Part shown: positions 7,323 through 17,800 of the stretch, one piece after another | Layout: every line of letters begins with the position of its first letter | Position numbering within the stretch: position 1 is the first letter of the stretch | Source of the DNA: Candidatus Saccharimonadota bacterium | GTDB lineage: Bacteria; Patescibacteriota; Saccharimonadia; Saccharimonadales; Saccharimonadaceae | Direction: 5' to 3' | Length of the DNA stretch: 64,000 nucleotides | Assembly: GCA_017540545.1 (NCBI GenBank) | Contig: JAFYAV010000002.1 | Location: 1 to 64,000 of the forward strand | Program-made: the position numbers and the translations under genes | The notes under the pieces: model-generated | Told to the model about the DNA's origin: nothing | The model's input: the letters and a program-made list of their open reading frames with translations, nothing else | The model's database searches: none

Positions 7323-8009
7323 TTACCCAAGAATCCACTCAATCACCTTCTTCTTGATGTTGAAATACTCATCCTTTTCGAACTGCATATTAGCAATGCA
7401 ATAGCGCTTATTAACGAGATGCGAGCAAAACATGCATTCGTGTAGTGTACTTGAATCTTGAATGAAGAGCGAATTAGAAATTTTGTTTGAGCAAATGACA
7501 TTATAAGAATTTGAGCAGGTTGTCGAGTCGTCGGCGCGGATGCAGAACGAAGAAGCCGTTGAGCGCTGCGAGGCTAGCAAATATTCCGACTCATGGCAAG
7601 AATCGCAGAATACGATATTTTTGCAACGCGTGCAGTTAGCGCTTCGCCAGACATTTTCGCTATCATATACGGTATCGCTCTGTGCTACATTGATCGAATT
7701 GAAATTACGCTCCGTGGTCGTATAATTCGTCTCGTGCCAGATTTCGATAATGTCATCAATCGACGTAATCTCCCGCTTCGGCAGCATCCAATCTTCACGC
7801 GCCTCTTCGTTTTGAAAGGTGATGAAGCGCGTAGAATTCAAGCTCTCGGCCCAAGTTTCTTCGCCAGTTGTAGAATCATAGGTCATAACTGGTAACTTTA
7901 TATCAAAAGCGAACTTCTGCATAAACTCCTCGGGACTCCATGGGCATTTTGCGTCAAATATTGCCATCATGACCTGGTCGATAATAGTTTTTGCTCGTTT
8001 TTCGTTCAT
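7323..8009 (-). CDS. Cysteine-rich protein coupled to the HerA/VirD4-like ATPase
   Basis: The start overlaps the stop of the upstream ATPase by one base (TAATG), so the two are translationally coupled. The N-terminal half is a mixed fold with a KCPWSPEEF segment. The C-terminal half has many cysteines in CxxC-type pairs spaced in repeats (NCTRCKN, FCDSC, CMFC), consistent with a beta-helix or a metal-binding array, and ends with a NKRYCIANMQFEKDEY-like tail. I have seen such Cys-rich, NK-YCI-N-Q-type tails in uncharacterised CPR and phage proteins. The function is unknown; coupling suggests it works with the ATPase, perhaps as a substrate-binding partner. Confidence 0.7.
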   Translation of the reverse strand: MNEKRAKTIIDQVMMAIFDAKCPWSPEEFMQKFAFDIKLPVMTYDSTTGEETWAESLNSTRFITFQNEEAREDWMLPKREITSIDDIIEIWHETNYTTTERNFNSINVAQSDTVYDSENVWRSANCTRCKNIVFCDSCHESEYLLASQRSTASSFCIRADDSTTCSNSYNVICSNKISNSLFIQDSSTLHECMFCSHLVNKRYCIANMQFEKDEYFNIKKKVIEWILG

Positions 8010-9892
8010 TAGTTCACCTTTCTTCTTCCTGTTGACTGCTCGCGCATTAAATCAAAAACACTAAACGTATTGGACGGTTTAATCCATTGTTTTTTGTTGG
8101 TATCGGTGCATATTGCGTCCACCGCGGAAGTCGATGCCTTTTGCGTTGCGCCATCTCGTAATGGTTTCGCCTCGTAGTCCAAGCTGCGACCGCTGATGGC
8201 CGGCAAGACGATGCCATTCCTGGACAACCTAGCAATTACTTGGCGGTCCGCCAGCGAAGCTAAAAGTTTGATTTTCTCCGACTCTGAGGCGGCAAAGGTC
8301 TCCGGGTTAGAGACGAGATAATCCGGCTGCGAGCTACTGGATAAATCTATGTTTAGATATTTCGACATCATTTCGGCGTCATCATAGTTTAAGCGCAGAC
8401 AAAAGTAGTTTGCTACATTGGCATGGATGGCCGTACGCAAGTCGATAGAAATTTGCGAAAAATACTGCCCAGCTAATATTACGGTTATATTATACTTGCG
8501 CGCTTCGGATAAAAAACGACGCAAAACGGGGTTTTCAATTACGGCGACCTCATCGATAACTAATATTATGTGTTCGTGTAGTTTTCTACTAAGTCCCAGC
8601 AAGAACAGCTGATTCATGGCTAGCCCTGCTATCATCTTCGTAGCGGATTCGCCTAGCTTTGCGGATGATAGTGAAATAATCGTAGCCTTATTTTCGGACA
8701 ATTCGTAATCGAGCCGGCATTCGTTTTTTCGGTAAAGAGCTGGCGTCATTTGCAGCTCATCGATTAATGACAAGATTCGTGCAAAAGTCGCATCGTAATG
8801 TTGGGTCTTTAACTCGTTGTACTCATGACCGAAGAACTCTTGAAGATTTTCGGGCAGATAATCGCCAAGTTCCTTCAGGCAGGCATTCTTAAAAGCCAGG
8901 TCTGTTAGTAGACGGCGTAGATTTTGGAAGTTTAAATCATTTTTGGCGCTCAGGAGATATATGCTTGCGCGCAATAACCTAGCTAACCGACTATTCCAGT
9001 CGTCGCCAATCAGGCTTTTAAACAGCGCGAGTGACATGTCTACTGCACTTATGATATTTCGTTCATCTGTCAAGAATAGATTTAGCCCATGTTCCTTGTC
9101 GCTAAAATCTAAAACTTTTACGCCTGCCAGTCCGCCAATTTCGTCCTTAATGCTATCGTGCGGGTCGATTACCAAAACATGATATCGCTCGCTATAACTC
9201 CTAGCTATCTCGCTAATGAGCTTAGAGAGCAGTTTAGTTTTGCCTGTACCGCTAGCGCCGAAGAACACAGTATGCTTTTGGAAGTCGTAGTTTTTCAGAT
9301 TTAGGTAATGCTTATCTTTCAGGTATGGATAAACTTCAAGCTCCATTAACGGGTTAACTTTACTTGAATCTGCCAGGCTAAGCGTTCGCGATAAATTCAA
9401 ATATTTTGGCGGTTTACGCAAGATATATTTTCTGCGAAGGTCAAGATCGAGCAGTTTTAGTCCCGCACCATAGACGCGCATTAGTCTAGTCGAGTCGCCA
9501 TACTTCACCGTGAAATAGGTTTTGACGGTATAGTCCCAACCGATTTTGCGAATCTCAAAAAATGCGGACGCCAGCTCTCTGCCGTTAAACTCCAATCGTT
9601 CGCCTACGCGCATTAAGTTGTCGTCTTGCCGTGCGAAAAATGGCAGAAAGCAAGAAGAACTGTTCATTTGCAGAGTGTTAGGGTTGGCAGTTTTGAATAC
9701 GAAGCCATCTAGTCCGGACAAGAAATTGGGGATATTGCGACTGCTAACTAGAAAAATCTGAAGATTTGGCGGATCGAAAACGAAGCGAAGCTCAAATCTT
9801 TCACCTTGACGATGTAGCCGCACCAGTGATACGACTAGCGACTTCCAGATTTCGACATCAAGCTTCTTTGCTGCCAAAAACACCTCGTACAT
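8009..9892 (-). CDS. HerA/VirD4-like ATPase (DUF87/TraM-recognition type)
   Basis: This is a RecA-fold pumping ATPase related to the HerA, VirD4 and TraG coupling proteins. The 627 residues contain a Walker A motif GASGTGKT at 212-219 and a Walker B motif with D447 and E448 in ILVIDEVA; an AGQYF segment follows, as in VirD4-type proteins. The first 200 residues form a separate N-terminal domain with no evident membrane anchor. The gene starts six bases after an extended -10 box (TGCTACAAT), so its mRNA should be leaderless. The partner gene overlaps its stop. A role in DNA or protein translocation, for example feeding a type IV pilus or conjugation-like channel, is plausible but not shown. 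Confidence 0.8.
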   Translation of the reverse strand: MYEVFLAAKKLDVEIWKSLVVSLVRLHRQGERFELRFVFDPPNLQIFLVSSRNIPNFLSGLDGFVFKTANPNTLQMNSSSCFLPFFARQDDNLMRVGERLEFNGRELASAFFEIRKIGWDYTVKTYFTVKYGDSTRLMRVYGAGLKLLDLDLRRKYILRKPPKYLNLSRTLSLADSSKVNPLMELEVYPYLKDKHYLNLKNYDFQKHTVFFGASGTGKTKLLSKLISEIARSYSERYHVLVIDPHDSIKDEIGGLAGVKVLDFSDKEHGLNLFLTDERNIISAVDMSLALFKSLIGDDWNSRLARLLRASIYLLSAKNDLNFQNLRRLLTDLAFKNACLKELGDYLPENLQEFFGHEYNELKTQHYDATFARILSLIDELQMTPALYRKNECRLDYELSENKATIISLSSAKLGESATKMIAGLAMNQLFLLGLSRKLHEHIILVIDEVAVIENPVLRRFLSEARKYNITVILAGQYFSQISIDLRTAIHANVANYFCLRLNYDDAEMMSKYLNIDLSSSSQPDYLVSNPETFAASESEKIKLLASLADRQVIARLSRNGIVLPAISGRSLDYEAKPLRDGATQKASTSAVDAICTDTNKKQWIKPSNTFSVFDLMREQSTGRRKVN

Positions 9893-9959
9893 TCCTTAAT
9901 TGTAGCATGGAGTAAATAACGCCTAAGGACGACAAACTCGCTCATGTTATATTATAAAC
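9893..9959. promoter_or_regulatory. Divergent leaderless promoters
   Basis: Two start codons face outwards across 67 bp. On the minus strand TGCTACAAT (hexamer 9899-9904) lies six bases before the ATPase ATG. On the plus strand TGTTATATT (hexamer 9948-9953) lies six bases before the ATG at 9960. In both cases transcription should begin at or next to the A of the start codon. Confidence 0.7.
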
Positions 9960-10268
9960 ATGAGTGTATACGATCTTGACCTAAAGGGGATTAGAAAAAC
10001 ATTTATCGAGTTTCATCAATCGGTATATGGGCGTACGATATTTTTTCTCGCCTATATTATTCCATTTGTGTTATTTGTTGTGGCGGCGGTGGCGGCACTT
10101 CTTGCCATCTTTTTCTCTTTTGACACAAATTTATTTATGATTAGCCTATACTCAATTTCCGCATTCTTTCCAACCTTTATTATTGGCAACATGTATTTCT
10201 ATAGCGAAATACGCCGATTCTGCGCCTACAAGGATCGCAGTGCACGCCGACAAGAAAAGAAAAAATAG
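9960..10268 (+). CDS. Small membrane protein with two transmembrane segments, 102 aa
   Basis: The protein has two hydrophobic spans at about 26-50 and 56-81, a short charged N-terminus and a lysine/arginine-rich tail, so both ends probably face the cytoplasm. No family is recognised. The ATG lies six bases after an extended -10 box and has no ribosome binding site, consistent with a leaderless transcript. It is divergent from the ATPase operon and upstream of the ABC-F gene, from which it is separated by 71 bp. Confidence 0.65.
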   Translation: MSVYDLDLKGIRKTFIEFHQSVYGRTIFFLAYIIPFVLFVVAAVAALLAIFFSFDTNLFMISLYSISAFFPTFIIGNMYFYSEIRRFCAYKDRSARRQEKKK

Positions 10269-10339
10269 CCACAACCGCAAAACTCTCGCCAATTAGCAAC
10301 TTTTGTTATATAATATATAGAGATAAAGTCAAATAAGCC

Positions 10340-11983
10340 ATGAAAGCCGAGCATTTATCTCTACATTTTGGCGCACTGCCAATTTACGACGATTGTAGCT
10401 TTCATTTTGAGGATACAGATAAAGTTGGCGTCGTTGGCGTAAATGGCGCCGGCAAGTCAACCCTATTTAAGGTAATTCTCGGCCAAGAAAAACTAGACGA
10501 AGGCCAAATCAAGCTACCTGGCCTGCGCTTGGGCTATTTGCCTCAAGAAATCAAAATCGATCCAAAACATGATGATGTGACGGTATGGGAATATATCGCC
10601 GCCGCGCGTCCAGTCGATGAACTGCAGGCAAAACTGAACTCTGAATACGAAAAGCTCGCCAAATACCCCAACAGTCAAGCTATCGCCGATCGGATTACGA
10701 AACTGCAGGATCTTTTGGACTCGTACGATCTTGCCAATATCGACTACGAGCTGCTCAAGATCGTCGAAAAGATGAAACTGCAGAATCTAATTGATGCAAA
10801 AATGAAAAACTTGTCTGGTGGCCAAAAGTCCAAGGTCGCATTTGCGCGGGTTTTATTCGAAAACGCCGGCCTGCTCCTACTAGACGAGCCGACTAATCAC
10901 CTCGACGTTGAGACGAAGTCATTCGTGGCAAATTATTTACGCAACTACCCGGGAATGATTCTTGTCATCAGTCACGATGTGGAATTTCTCGACACAGTTA
11001 CAAATAAGACGCTATTTCTCAATAAGTCTACCCACAAAGCCAAAGCCTATAATGGCAACTATACCTTCTTCCGTCGTCAATACGCCGAGGAGAAGGCTGA
11101 GCAAGATCGGCGCATTACGGAACAAGAGCGCGAAATAAAGCGAATTGAAGAATTTGTCGAGAGGGCGCGTAACGCTAAGCGTAGTAACTATTCTCTCATT
11201 CGCCAGGGACATGTTCGCGAGAAAATGCTCGACCGCAAACGGTCCGAGCTTGAAATACGCGAACAAGAATACGACCACGTACATCTGAATATTTCGCCAA
11301 ATAAGCAGTCTGGCAAAACGCCGCTGGAAATCCAAAACCTCACCTTCCACTACGAGGGCAAACCGCCTCTATATGAAAAACTTTCTTTTATGCTGACGCG
11401 TGGAGAGAAATTTCTTATTGTCGGTGAGAATGGTATTGGTAAATCAACTCTTTTGAAGTTGATTACGGGCGAGCTAAGTCCCGATGATGGCTCAATTATA
11501 TTTAGTCAGAACACTACGGTCGCATATTATGCGCAGGAACTTGAGATTCTCAACGAGCGTGAAACCATCCTCGACAATGTTAAATCCTATGATTATACGG
11601 AGGCAGAAATGCGCAGCATGCTAGCAAACTTTCTCTTTCACGGAGACGAGGTCAATAAGAAAGTCGCAGTTCTTAGCCCTGGCGAAAAAGCGCGCGTTGC
11701 ATTATGTAAGATTCTAACCAAGCGTGCTAACCTGATTATTCTTGACGAGCCGACCAACCATTTTGACCCAGAAACCCAAAAAATAATCGGCGAGAACTTT
11801 CGCGACTACGACGGCACCATTATTATGGTTAGCCATAATCCCAGCTTCGTGGAGCAAGTTGGTATTACGCGCATGCTTGTTTTGTCGAGTCAAGATTCAA
11901 GCAAGACCACAATGGGTATTATTAAGAACTATTCGCGCGAACAACTAGAGTACTATTATTACCTCAATTCTGATCTCGTATAA
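10340..11983 (+). CDS. ABC-F family ATP-binding protein
   Basis: This is a soluble tandem ATPase of the ABC-F family, which act on the ribosome (translation factors such as EttA, or antibiotic-resistance proteins) and lack membrane domains. The first domain has Walker A at 33-41, an LSGGQ signature at 158-162 and Walker B with D182/E183 in LDEPTNHLD. A charged interdomain linker (about 245-320) is followed by a second domain with Walker A GENGIGKS at 362-369, a degenerate SPGEK signature at 446-450 and LDEPTNHFD. The length of 547 residues is normal. An extended -10 box lies at 10319-10324, and the ATG has no clear ribosome binding site. The subfamily cannot be decided by eye. Confidence 0.92.
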   Translation: MKAEHLSLHFGALPIYDDCSFHFEDTDKVGVVGVNGAGKSTLFKVILGQEKLDEGQIKLPGLRLGYLPQEIKIDPKHDDVTVWEYIAAARPVDELQAKLNSEYEKLAKYPNSQAIADRITKLQDLLDSYDLANIDYELLKIVEKMKLQNLIDAKMKNLSGGQKSKVAFARVLFENAGLLLLDEPTNHLDVETKSFVANYLRNYPGMILVISHDVEFLDTVTNKTLFLNKSTHKAKAYNGNYTFFRRQYAEEKAEQDRRITEQEREIKRIEEFVERARNAKRSNYSLIRQGHVREKMLDRKRSELEIREQEYDHVHLNISPNKQSGKTPLEIQNLTFHYEGKPPLYEKLSFMLTRGEKFLIVGENGIGKSTLLKLITGELSPDDGSIIFSQNTTVAYYAQELEILNERETILDNVKSYDYTEAEMRSMLANFLFHGDEVNKKVAVLSPGEKARVALCKILTKRANLIILDEPTNHFDPETQKIIGENFRDYDGTIIMVSHNPSFVEQVGITRMLVLSSQDSSKTTMGIIKNYSREQLEYYYYLNSDLV

Positions 11984-12008
11984 TATCCGCTTGTGGTAAT
12001 ATGTAATT

Positions 12009-12809
12009 ATGGGTTTGAAGGTTGGAGAAGTAAGACTAGAAAAACATAATCCGCGTTGGCAGCGCATGTTCGCCCAGGAGCTTGATGAGCTCTGGGAGTA
12101 CTTTGGCGATACCGCTATTCGCATCTCGCATATTGGCTCAACGGCTGTCGACGGCATTGAAGCTAAGCCAATTATAGATATCGCCGTCGCAGTTAATGAT
12201 TTAAGCGATTTCGACCAAGTATCGCACAAGTTTACTTCCGACCCAAATTATTCAATCAAAGAAGACTTTGCCAACGATGAAATTCTTATCCGCAAAGGCG
12301 GGAAGCTCAACCGCCAATTCTATATCCACGTTATGGATATAGACAGTAAGCGTTATAAAGACACAATCTTCTTCCGCGACACCTTGTTACACAATGAGAA
12401 GATTCGCAACAACTATCGTGACCTCAAGCACGTCCTTGCTAAGAAATATCCGAACAACCGCAAAAAATATAGCTCCAGCAAAAAGGAATTTATCGACAGC
12501 GTTCTAGAGATGGAATGGTCGAAGACTACGTTAATCCCACTCTCAATTATTGCCGGCATTTCGCTATGTACATTTTTGGCCGCTCTTTATGTCCAGCTTA
12601 CGGTACCGCTCGGCACGAAAATACTCAACGCAGTTTATGTTTCAAACATAAGTCGAATCGGACTATGTTTAGGCGTCATCTTCTTCGTCTTCGCCTCCGT
12701 TTCGTCCGGCATCTTGCTCCACCGCTTCTTCAAAGCAAAAACCATCTATGACGCCGTAGTTACGAAAACGCAGAAAGAAATTACTAAAGAATCTCACCAA
12801 AAGAAGTAG
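12009..12809 (+). CDS. GrpB-like nucleotidyltransferase domain fused to two transmembrane segments
   Basis: The first 170 residues resemble the GrpB/UPF0157 family, a nucleotidyltransferase-like fold: an HNPRW start, an HIGSTAV segment, the DIAVAV metal-site region and a YKDTIFFRDTLLHN helix. The residues after about 175 form two hydrophobic spans (about 178-200 and 218-240) and a basic tail, which are not part of the usual GrpB protein. The fusion would tether the domain to the inner face of the membrane. The family's substrate is poorly known. The ATG lies six bases after TGGTAATAT, indicating a leaderless mRNA. Confidence 0.8.
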   Translation: MGLKVGEVRLEKHNPRWQRMFAQELDELWEYFGDTAIRISHIGSTAVDGIEAKPIIDIAVAVNDLSDFDQVSHKFTSDPNYSIKEDFANDEILIRKGGKLNRQFYIHVMDIDSKRYKDTIFFRDTLLHNEKIRNNYRDLKHVLAKKYPNNRKKYSSSKKEFIDSVLEMEWSKTTLIPLSIIAGISLCTFLAALYVQLTVPLGTKILNAVYVSNISRIGLCLGVIFFVFASVSSGILLHRFFKAKTIYDAVVTKTQKEITKESHQKK

Positions 12810-12912
12810 ACCGTCTTGAATGATCTCGCGAAATAGTATATAGTACTCAAAACTCGCCAGGTGTGGCGGTTGGTTCATTAATCCATTTTCGCCAGAAAGG
12901 AGGGGTGCGGCG

Positions 12913-14172
12913 ATGCTACTTAAAAAGTTAAAAGAACTAGACGACAATAAGTTTGCTGAGTATGACGGGAAGATTTTGTTAATCTGGCTGATTCGCTATT
13001 TTCTTACGCATGGCTATCTTTTGGCTCTCTACGCACTAGCTTATGCCAGCCGGAAGCACGCCTCTCAAAAACGGAGGGACGGACAGCCATTCATTAACCA
13101 TCCGATGCATGTGGCAAAATACTGCATTGATGGTGCTCGTGTGTGCAACTATAAGGTTTCCCAGACATGCCTTATAGTGGCGCTACTTCACGACGTGTGT
13201 GAGGAATGCAATATTCCACCAGAGAAGTTGCCTTTCCCGAGAGCTGTACGGGAAAAAGTCAAATACCTCACTCTTGTCTACGATGAGGCTCTGTTCGAAG
13301 AAAGCGACATGCCACTTTCGCGCCTACCTTTCCCCGACGCTGCGAAGAAAAGGAGAAAAAAGTCGGAAGTCGACAAGATCCGTCTTAGCTACAAGATGAA
13401 TCTAAAGATGATTTACTTCCACAATATAGGCGACGATCCTGAGGTTCTCTACATCAAAATCATGGATCGCCTGCACAATACGGAAACCATGGTTGAGAAA
13501 CTGTGCAGAGCGGCAGTAGGGAAGAATCTCTATGAGACGAGGGATATGTTAATTCGCGAATGCAACGAAGCTCTTGGCAGATATGTCAACGATGACATAT
13601 ATGAGCCACTCTGCAACGCAATCGAAATGCTTTCCAGGCGCAATAATGAAATAATTAGAGAGCATCAGGACGCTCTCGATGATTTCATTAAAGCACTGGA
13701 GAGTGGAGATGTGCTCAATGATGGCGGCGTCAATTCGAGCTCGCGCAGGGCAAGAAAAATGCGGAACTGGCTCGACGTGCATCACCTTATCTGGACAGAT
13801 AGGGCATGTAGAAAAAACAAGCGCGGCGATGCGGCCAGGAAGCTCCGTAGTATGTATGCGGTCATCATGGACATTGACGTCCACCGCGAGTTACATGCGA
13901 TACCGATTCTGCATGCTTGGGAAAGAGAGTGTTTGAGAAGGCTCCCGGGTAAGCTCGCGATGCATGAACTATGGCTGGTCTGCCGTGATGATGAGATTCT
14001 CGTCCGAAAGTATGGCATCAACGGCCTTGGCGACATGATGGCGGAGCATCTACTTAGGAAAATCTACGAAGTTGAGGCGAAATGCCCTGAGTTGTCTAGC
14101 GAGTACGAAGGCCTCAAAGAGGTCGTCGAGATACAGTTAGAACTCTTTAAGGAGCATATTGGCGAGTTTTGA
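12913..14172 (+). CDS. HD-domain phosphohydrolase, RelA/SpoT hydrolase type
   Basis: The N-terminal domain matches the hydrolase half of RelA/SpoT proteins, which removes pyrophosphate from (p)ppGpp using Mn2+. Visible features are KHASQKRRDGQPFINHP (first His and helix), the metal-binding ALLHDVCEE and the downstream IMDRLHNTETM. The synthetase and TGS/ACT domains of long RSH proteins are absent. About 200 helical residues of unknown role follow instead. It starts after AAAGGAGGGG. The stop lies inside the downstream terminator. The gene uses more AGA/AGG arginine codons than the ribosomal genes. A small hydrolase acting on another nucleotide is an alternative. Confidence 0.8.
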   Translation: MLLKKLKELDDNKFAEYDGKILLIWLIRYFLTHGYLLALYALAYASRKHASQKRRDGQPFINHPMHVAKYCIDGARVCNYKVSQTCLIVALLHDVCEECNIPPEKLPFPRAVREKVKYLTLVYDEALFEESDMPLSRLPFPDAAKKRRKKSEVDKIRLSYKMNLKMIYFHNIGDDPEVLYIKIMDRLHNTETMVEKLCRAAVGKNLYETRDMLIRECNEALGRYVNDDIYEPLCNAIEMLSRRNNEIIREHQDALDDFIKALESGDVLNDGGVNSSSRRARKMRNWLDVHHLIWTDRACRKNKRGDAARKLRSMYAVIMDIDVHRELHAIPILHAWERECLRRLPGKLAMHELWLVCRDDEILVRKYGINGLGDMMAEHLLRKIYEVEAKCPELSSEYEGLKEVVEIQLELFKEHIGEF

Positions 14173-14185
14173 ACTCGCCTTTTTT
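14161..14185 (+). terminator. Intrinsic terminator overlapping the HD gene stop
   Basis: GGCGAGTT at 14161-14168 pairs with AACTCGCC at 14172-14179, followed by seven T residues; the TGA stop is in the loop. Confidence 0.85.
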
Positions 14186-14225
14186 CTGCCCAAAACCAAA
14201 CATAAACATGATAATATATAAACAT

Positions 14226-14891
14226 ATGGAGGTACTCGAGTTTTTTGATAAGCACTACAAGATTTTGACCGGTGCAATAATTGGTATTATCGTTCTTTGC
14301 GCCGTCATCATTATTGCTGTGCCAATCATACGCGAAAATGAAAAACCAACAATTCTAGAAATCGGTGTCGCACCTACTACGGCGAAGATAGAAATCGATG
14401 GCAAAGAATATGCGAATGGCGCCTATGTATTTGAACCGGGCAGCTATACGGCCCATATTAGCCAAGACGGTTTCACGAGCAAAGAGGTCTCTTTTAGTGT
14501 TAAAGAACATGAACAAAATCTCCTAGCAGCATTTATTGTAAATGAGGAGGAGGGTTTGGCCTATTTTGAGCGCAGCGCTGCGGACATGGAATCTCTTCGC
14601 CTTAGCTATGAAAATGACGAAGAAGTTCGCGTCTTCATCGACGAATACGACGAAAAGCTCGAAATACGCAATAAGCTTCCTATCAATGCTTCGTATGACC
14701 TTAAGGATACTAATCCAGGCATGGGTAGCTACATGGTATTTATGAATATTTCCGACGGCAGTAACCATGGGAAGTGTCATCATGCATTTTGCCTACTCGT
14801 TACTGGCGACCGCAAAAACGAGGCACGCATCAAAGAAATATTAGATATAAACGGCTACGAGTATAACGACTACGAGGTAATTTATGAGTAA
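14226..14891 (+). CDS. Membrane-anchored PEGA-domain protein
   Basis: The start is set at the ATG at 14226 because an extended -10 box, TGATAATAT (hexamer 14212-14217), lies 8 bp before it; an earlier in-frame ATG at 14169 is inside the previous terminator. The 221 residues contain one N-terminal membrane span (about 12-37) and then a PEGA-type beta domain (about 45-100: APTTAKIEIDG, an EPGSY segment and an HISQDGF turn). PEGA domains are found in surface-layer proteins. The rest is an acidic globular region with two cysteines. The last eight bases overlap the start of the hydrolase gene, so they form one operon. Confidence 0.8.
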   Translation: MEVLEFFDKHYKILTGAIIGIIVLCAVIIIAVPIIRENEKPTILEIGVAPTTAKIEIDGKEYANGAYVFEPGSYTAHISQDGFTSKEVSFSVKEHEQNLLAAFIVNEEEGLAYFERSAADMESLRLSYENDEEVRVFIDEYDEKLEIRNKLPINASYDLKDTNPGMGSYMVFMNISDGSNHGKCHHAFCLLVTGDRKNEARIKEILDINGYEYNDYEVIYE

Positions 14892-17800
14892 GAGCGCATA
14901 CCGTCTGTTTACTATCTTTTTAGCTATCGCGACAAGCATCGTTCCGACCGTTGAGGTTTATGCAGCTAATTCGTTAGATGACCGTTATTATACTGAAGAT
15001 ATCCGTTACTATAAACCTAACGCCTGCGGTGGCGGAAGTTCTTCTAGCGGGGGTGTAGTGGTTGGTGGCGAGGCGGTAATAAGCGGCACAACGGCAGACG
15101 AGAAAGTTTGGTCCGGCCTCAAGTCGCTCGGCCTAACTGACGAAGTAACCGCCGGCATCATGGGCAATATGTCGCACGAAAGTAATCAGTTTAACCCTGT
15201 CCAGCATGAAGGTTCGTGGCTTCTAAAATACGGCAAACAAGGACGAGACTTTGATTTATCGGGAAATGAGGGACTGGCCTATGGTCTAGGCCTAATTCAA
15301 TGGTCATTCGGAAGGCGTGTCAGGATGTATAACTACGTGAAAGACCATAATTCTAATCTCCTTAAGTATTTTAACGAACCAATGAAATATAGCCACGCAA
15401 ACGGAAATGTATTCGGCGTTAACGGGGATAGCTTTATTAAGTTGGCAGACAGCGAGGCTGACGCCGATGCGCTCTATTCACTTGAGCTTACATTTCTAGT
15501 TAATGAAGAGCTTAAGACTAATGATGGCTATAGTGGCATCTTCAACCAGACCTCTGTTACCGATGCGTCGGACTATTTCCTAGAACATATAGAGATACCT
15601 GCAAACATTCCAGCAACTAGACCGGGGCGTCGTAGCACTGCGGAAGAAATGTTCTCGAAGTTTTCGGGCAAAACGTCGTTTTCGGGCGGGACAGGCGGAA
15701 ATGGGAATGGTGCAGGTAGCGCAACGACATCTGCCTCCGATGATGGCTCAAACGTGACTTGGATTGGCGACTCTATATCGACGGGAGCTCTGAACAATGG
15801 CTACATTAAAGAAAAATGGAGTAAAGCGGATGCCGTTTATGGCGACAGTATTAAAGGCAGAAAGCAATTCGATCAAGGCTCCAGCGACAACAAGTCCGGG
15901 CAGCAGCTTGTAGAGGAATACGAAGTTAGTGGCCGCATGCGCCAAGTGCTAGTATTTGCATTAGGCACCAACAATTCTAGTCTGACGGAAGCGGCCATCA
16001 AGAAGATGCTTAGCGCAGCCAAAACACCTAAGACCATCGTCCTGGTGACTAATTATGATAATAACGATCCTACGAGATATGATAACAATAACGCGCTCAT
16101 CCGGAATGCAAAATCCTACGACTCGCGCGTAGTGGTTGCCGACTGGGAGGCCGCCGCCAAGTCAAACTCTTCGCAATTCTTTGGTCCCGATGACGGTATC
16201 CATCCAAACGAACAGGGGAGCAAATATTTTGTCGAGGTTATCTACCGCGCAGCTATTACCGGATACGCAGACACTAATGCTGGGGCCAGTACTAGTAGCC
16301 AAAAATGCGTTTGTGATGAGGTTAGCAAAAGCGACACGTGGGCAGATGAGAAATTTGAATTGACTGACGAGCAAATTGCTGGCCTCTTGGCTATCATTAA
16401 AGAAACCGCCAAGAATAACATGGAAGCAATAAAAACTGAGGCATCATATATGATCAATCTATATGAGGACTATAATCCAAACAACACAAGAACTGGCAAC
16501 GGTTTTGTTCAGTATATGCGGCTTCCAGTTCAGAATGGCGGCAAAATCCCGCTCCATAACAAATATAAAGAAGACTATACAGGGTATTCCAAAGAAGAAT
16601 TCGCTGCCGTAAAAGACATTTGGGTCAATGGTAATCGCACGATGCCAGCCGGTATAGTTGAACGAGCGGCGATAAGCGAAGTCGAAAGTGCGACAAATGA
16701 CGGCAAAGCCATCAGCGCAACCAACCGTAAGAAATACGTCAGCGGCAAGACTATAGTTAAACAAGGTGGCAGGAGCTGGGTCTTCTATCGGTTCGCGGAT
16801 GATACGAACCGCAAAGGTGACCTATTTGGCTATCCGGAGGACGGCTCGCCCAACCAGACCTCTAGATCAACCTCTACGTCTGCAGGCGCAGGCATTTCAT
16901 GGTCGAACGACGGCTGGATTAGTGGGGGACTCGAGGGCTACCATAAGGATGAAGCGTCTACGTGGGGCGTGAAAATAGACAAGGCATCGAACAAGGATTT
17001 TGCTACCGAAACAGCAAATGGTGACGGCAATAAGGGGCCCAACAAGATCACGCTACACAGCTCGGAGTCGGCCGGAGGTTTCACCGATACGGTCAAGTCT
17101 ATGTACCCAGAGGTCAGCAGTGGTTCCGATAGCAATAAGGCCGCCCGCCCGCCGCACTTTACGATCGACATCAAGGGTCGCAAAGTATACCAACACTATT
17201 CTATCCGCAAGACCTCCGGCGCTATGAAGGCGCATGACGACATTGCTGGCATTCAAATCTCCATAATTGGCTACACCTCTAATACGGCTGATGCGCAGTG
17301 GAATCTGCTTAATAGGAGTAGTTTTACGAGCGAAGACTGGCGCTATCTAGTAAGGCTGATAGTGGCAATTTCCGAAAAAACAGGCTCAAAACAAGAGAGC
17401 AAGGATCTTAAGTGGGATAATTCAATAACTACACTGAGCGAGAGTAGCATGTCGAGCTTCACTGGAATCATGGGGCACATGCATGCTCCAGACAACGACG
17501 CCGACGATCCTAAAAATATCTGGCAATTCATCGAACCGTTGTTGCAGGTTAGCGAAGCCGGTACGGGCGAGTGTCAGCTAGAAGAAGCATCCACCAATGG
17601 TGACCTCAATGCTACGGCACTAAAGCTAGCTTGGCCGGATCGCGGGCATAGTCCAGACAACCCAACTGAAGCTTATCGGCAAGCCCTGCTTGAACCAGAC
17701 GGCGTTGGTACGCGCGGTCAAGGAGACAGCTGCTCAATCACGGGCAAGAGTTGCGATGCGTTTGTGGCGACCGTGTTGCGTCATTCGGGTGTAGATAAAG

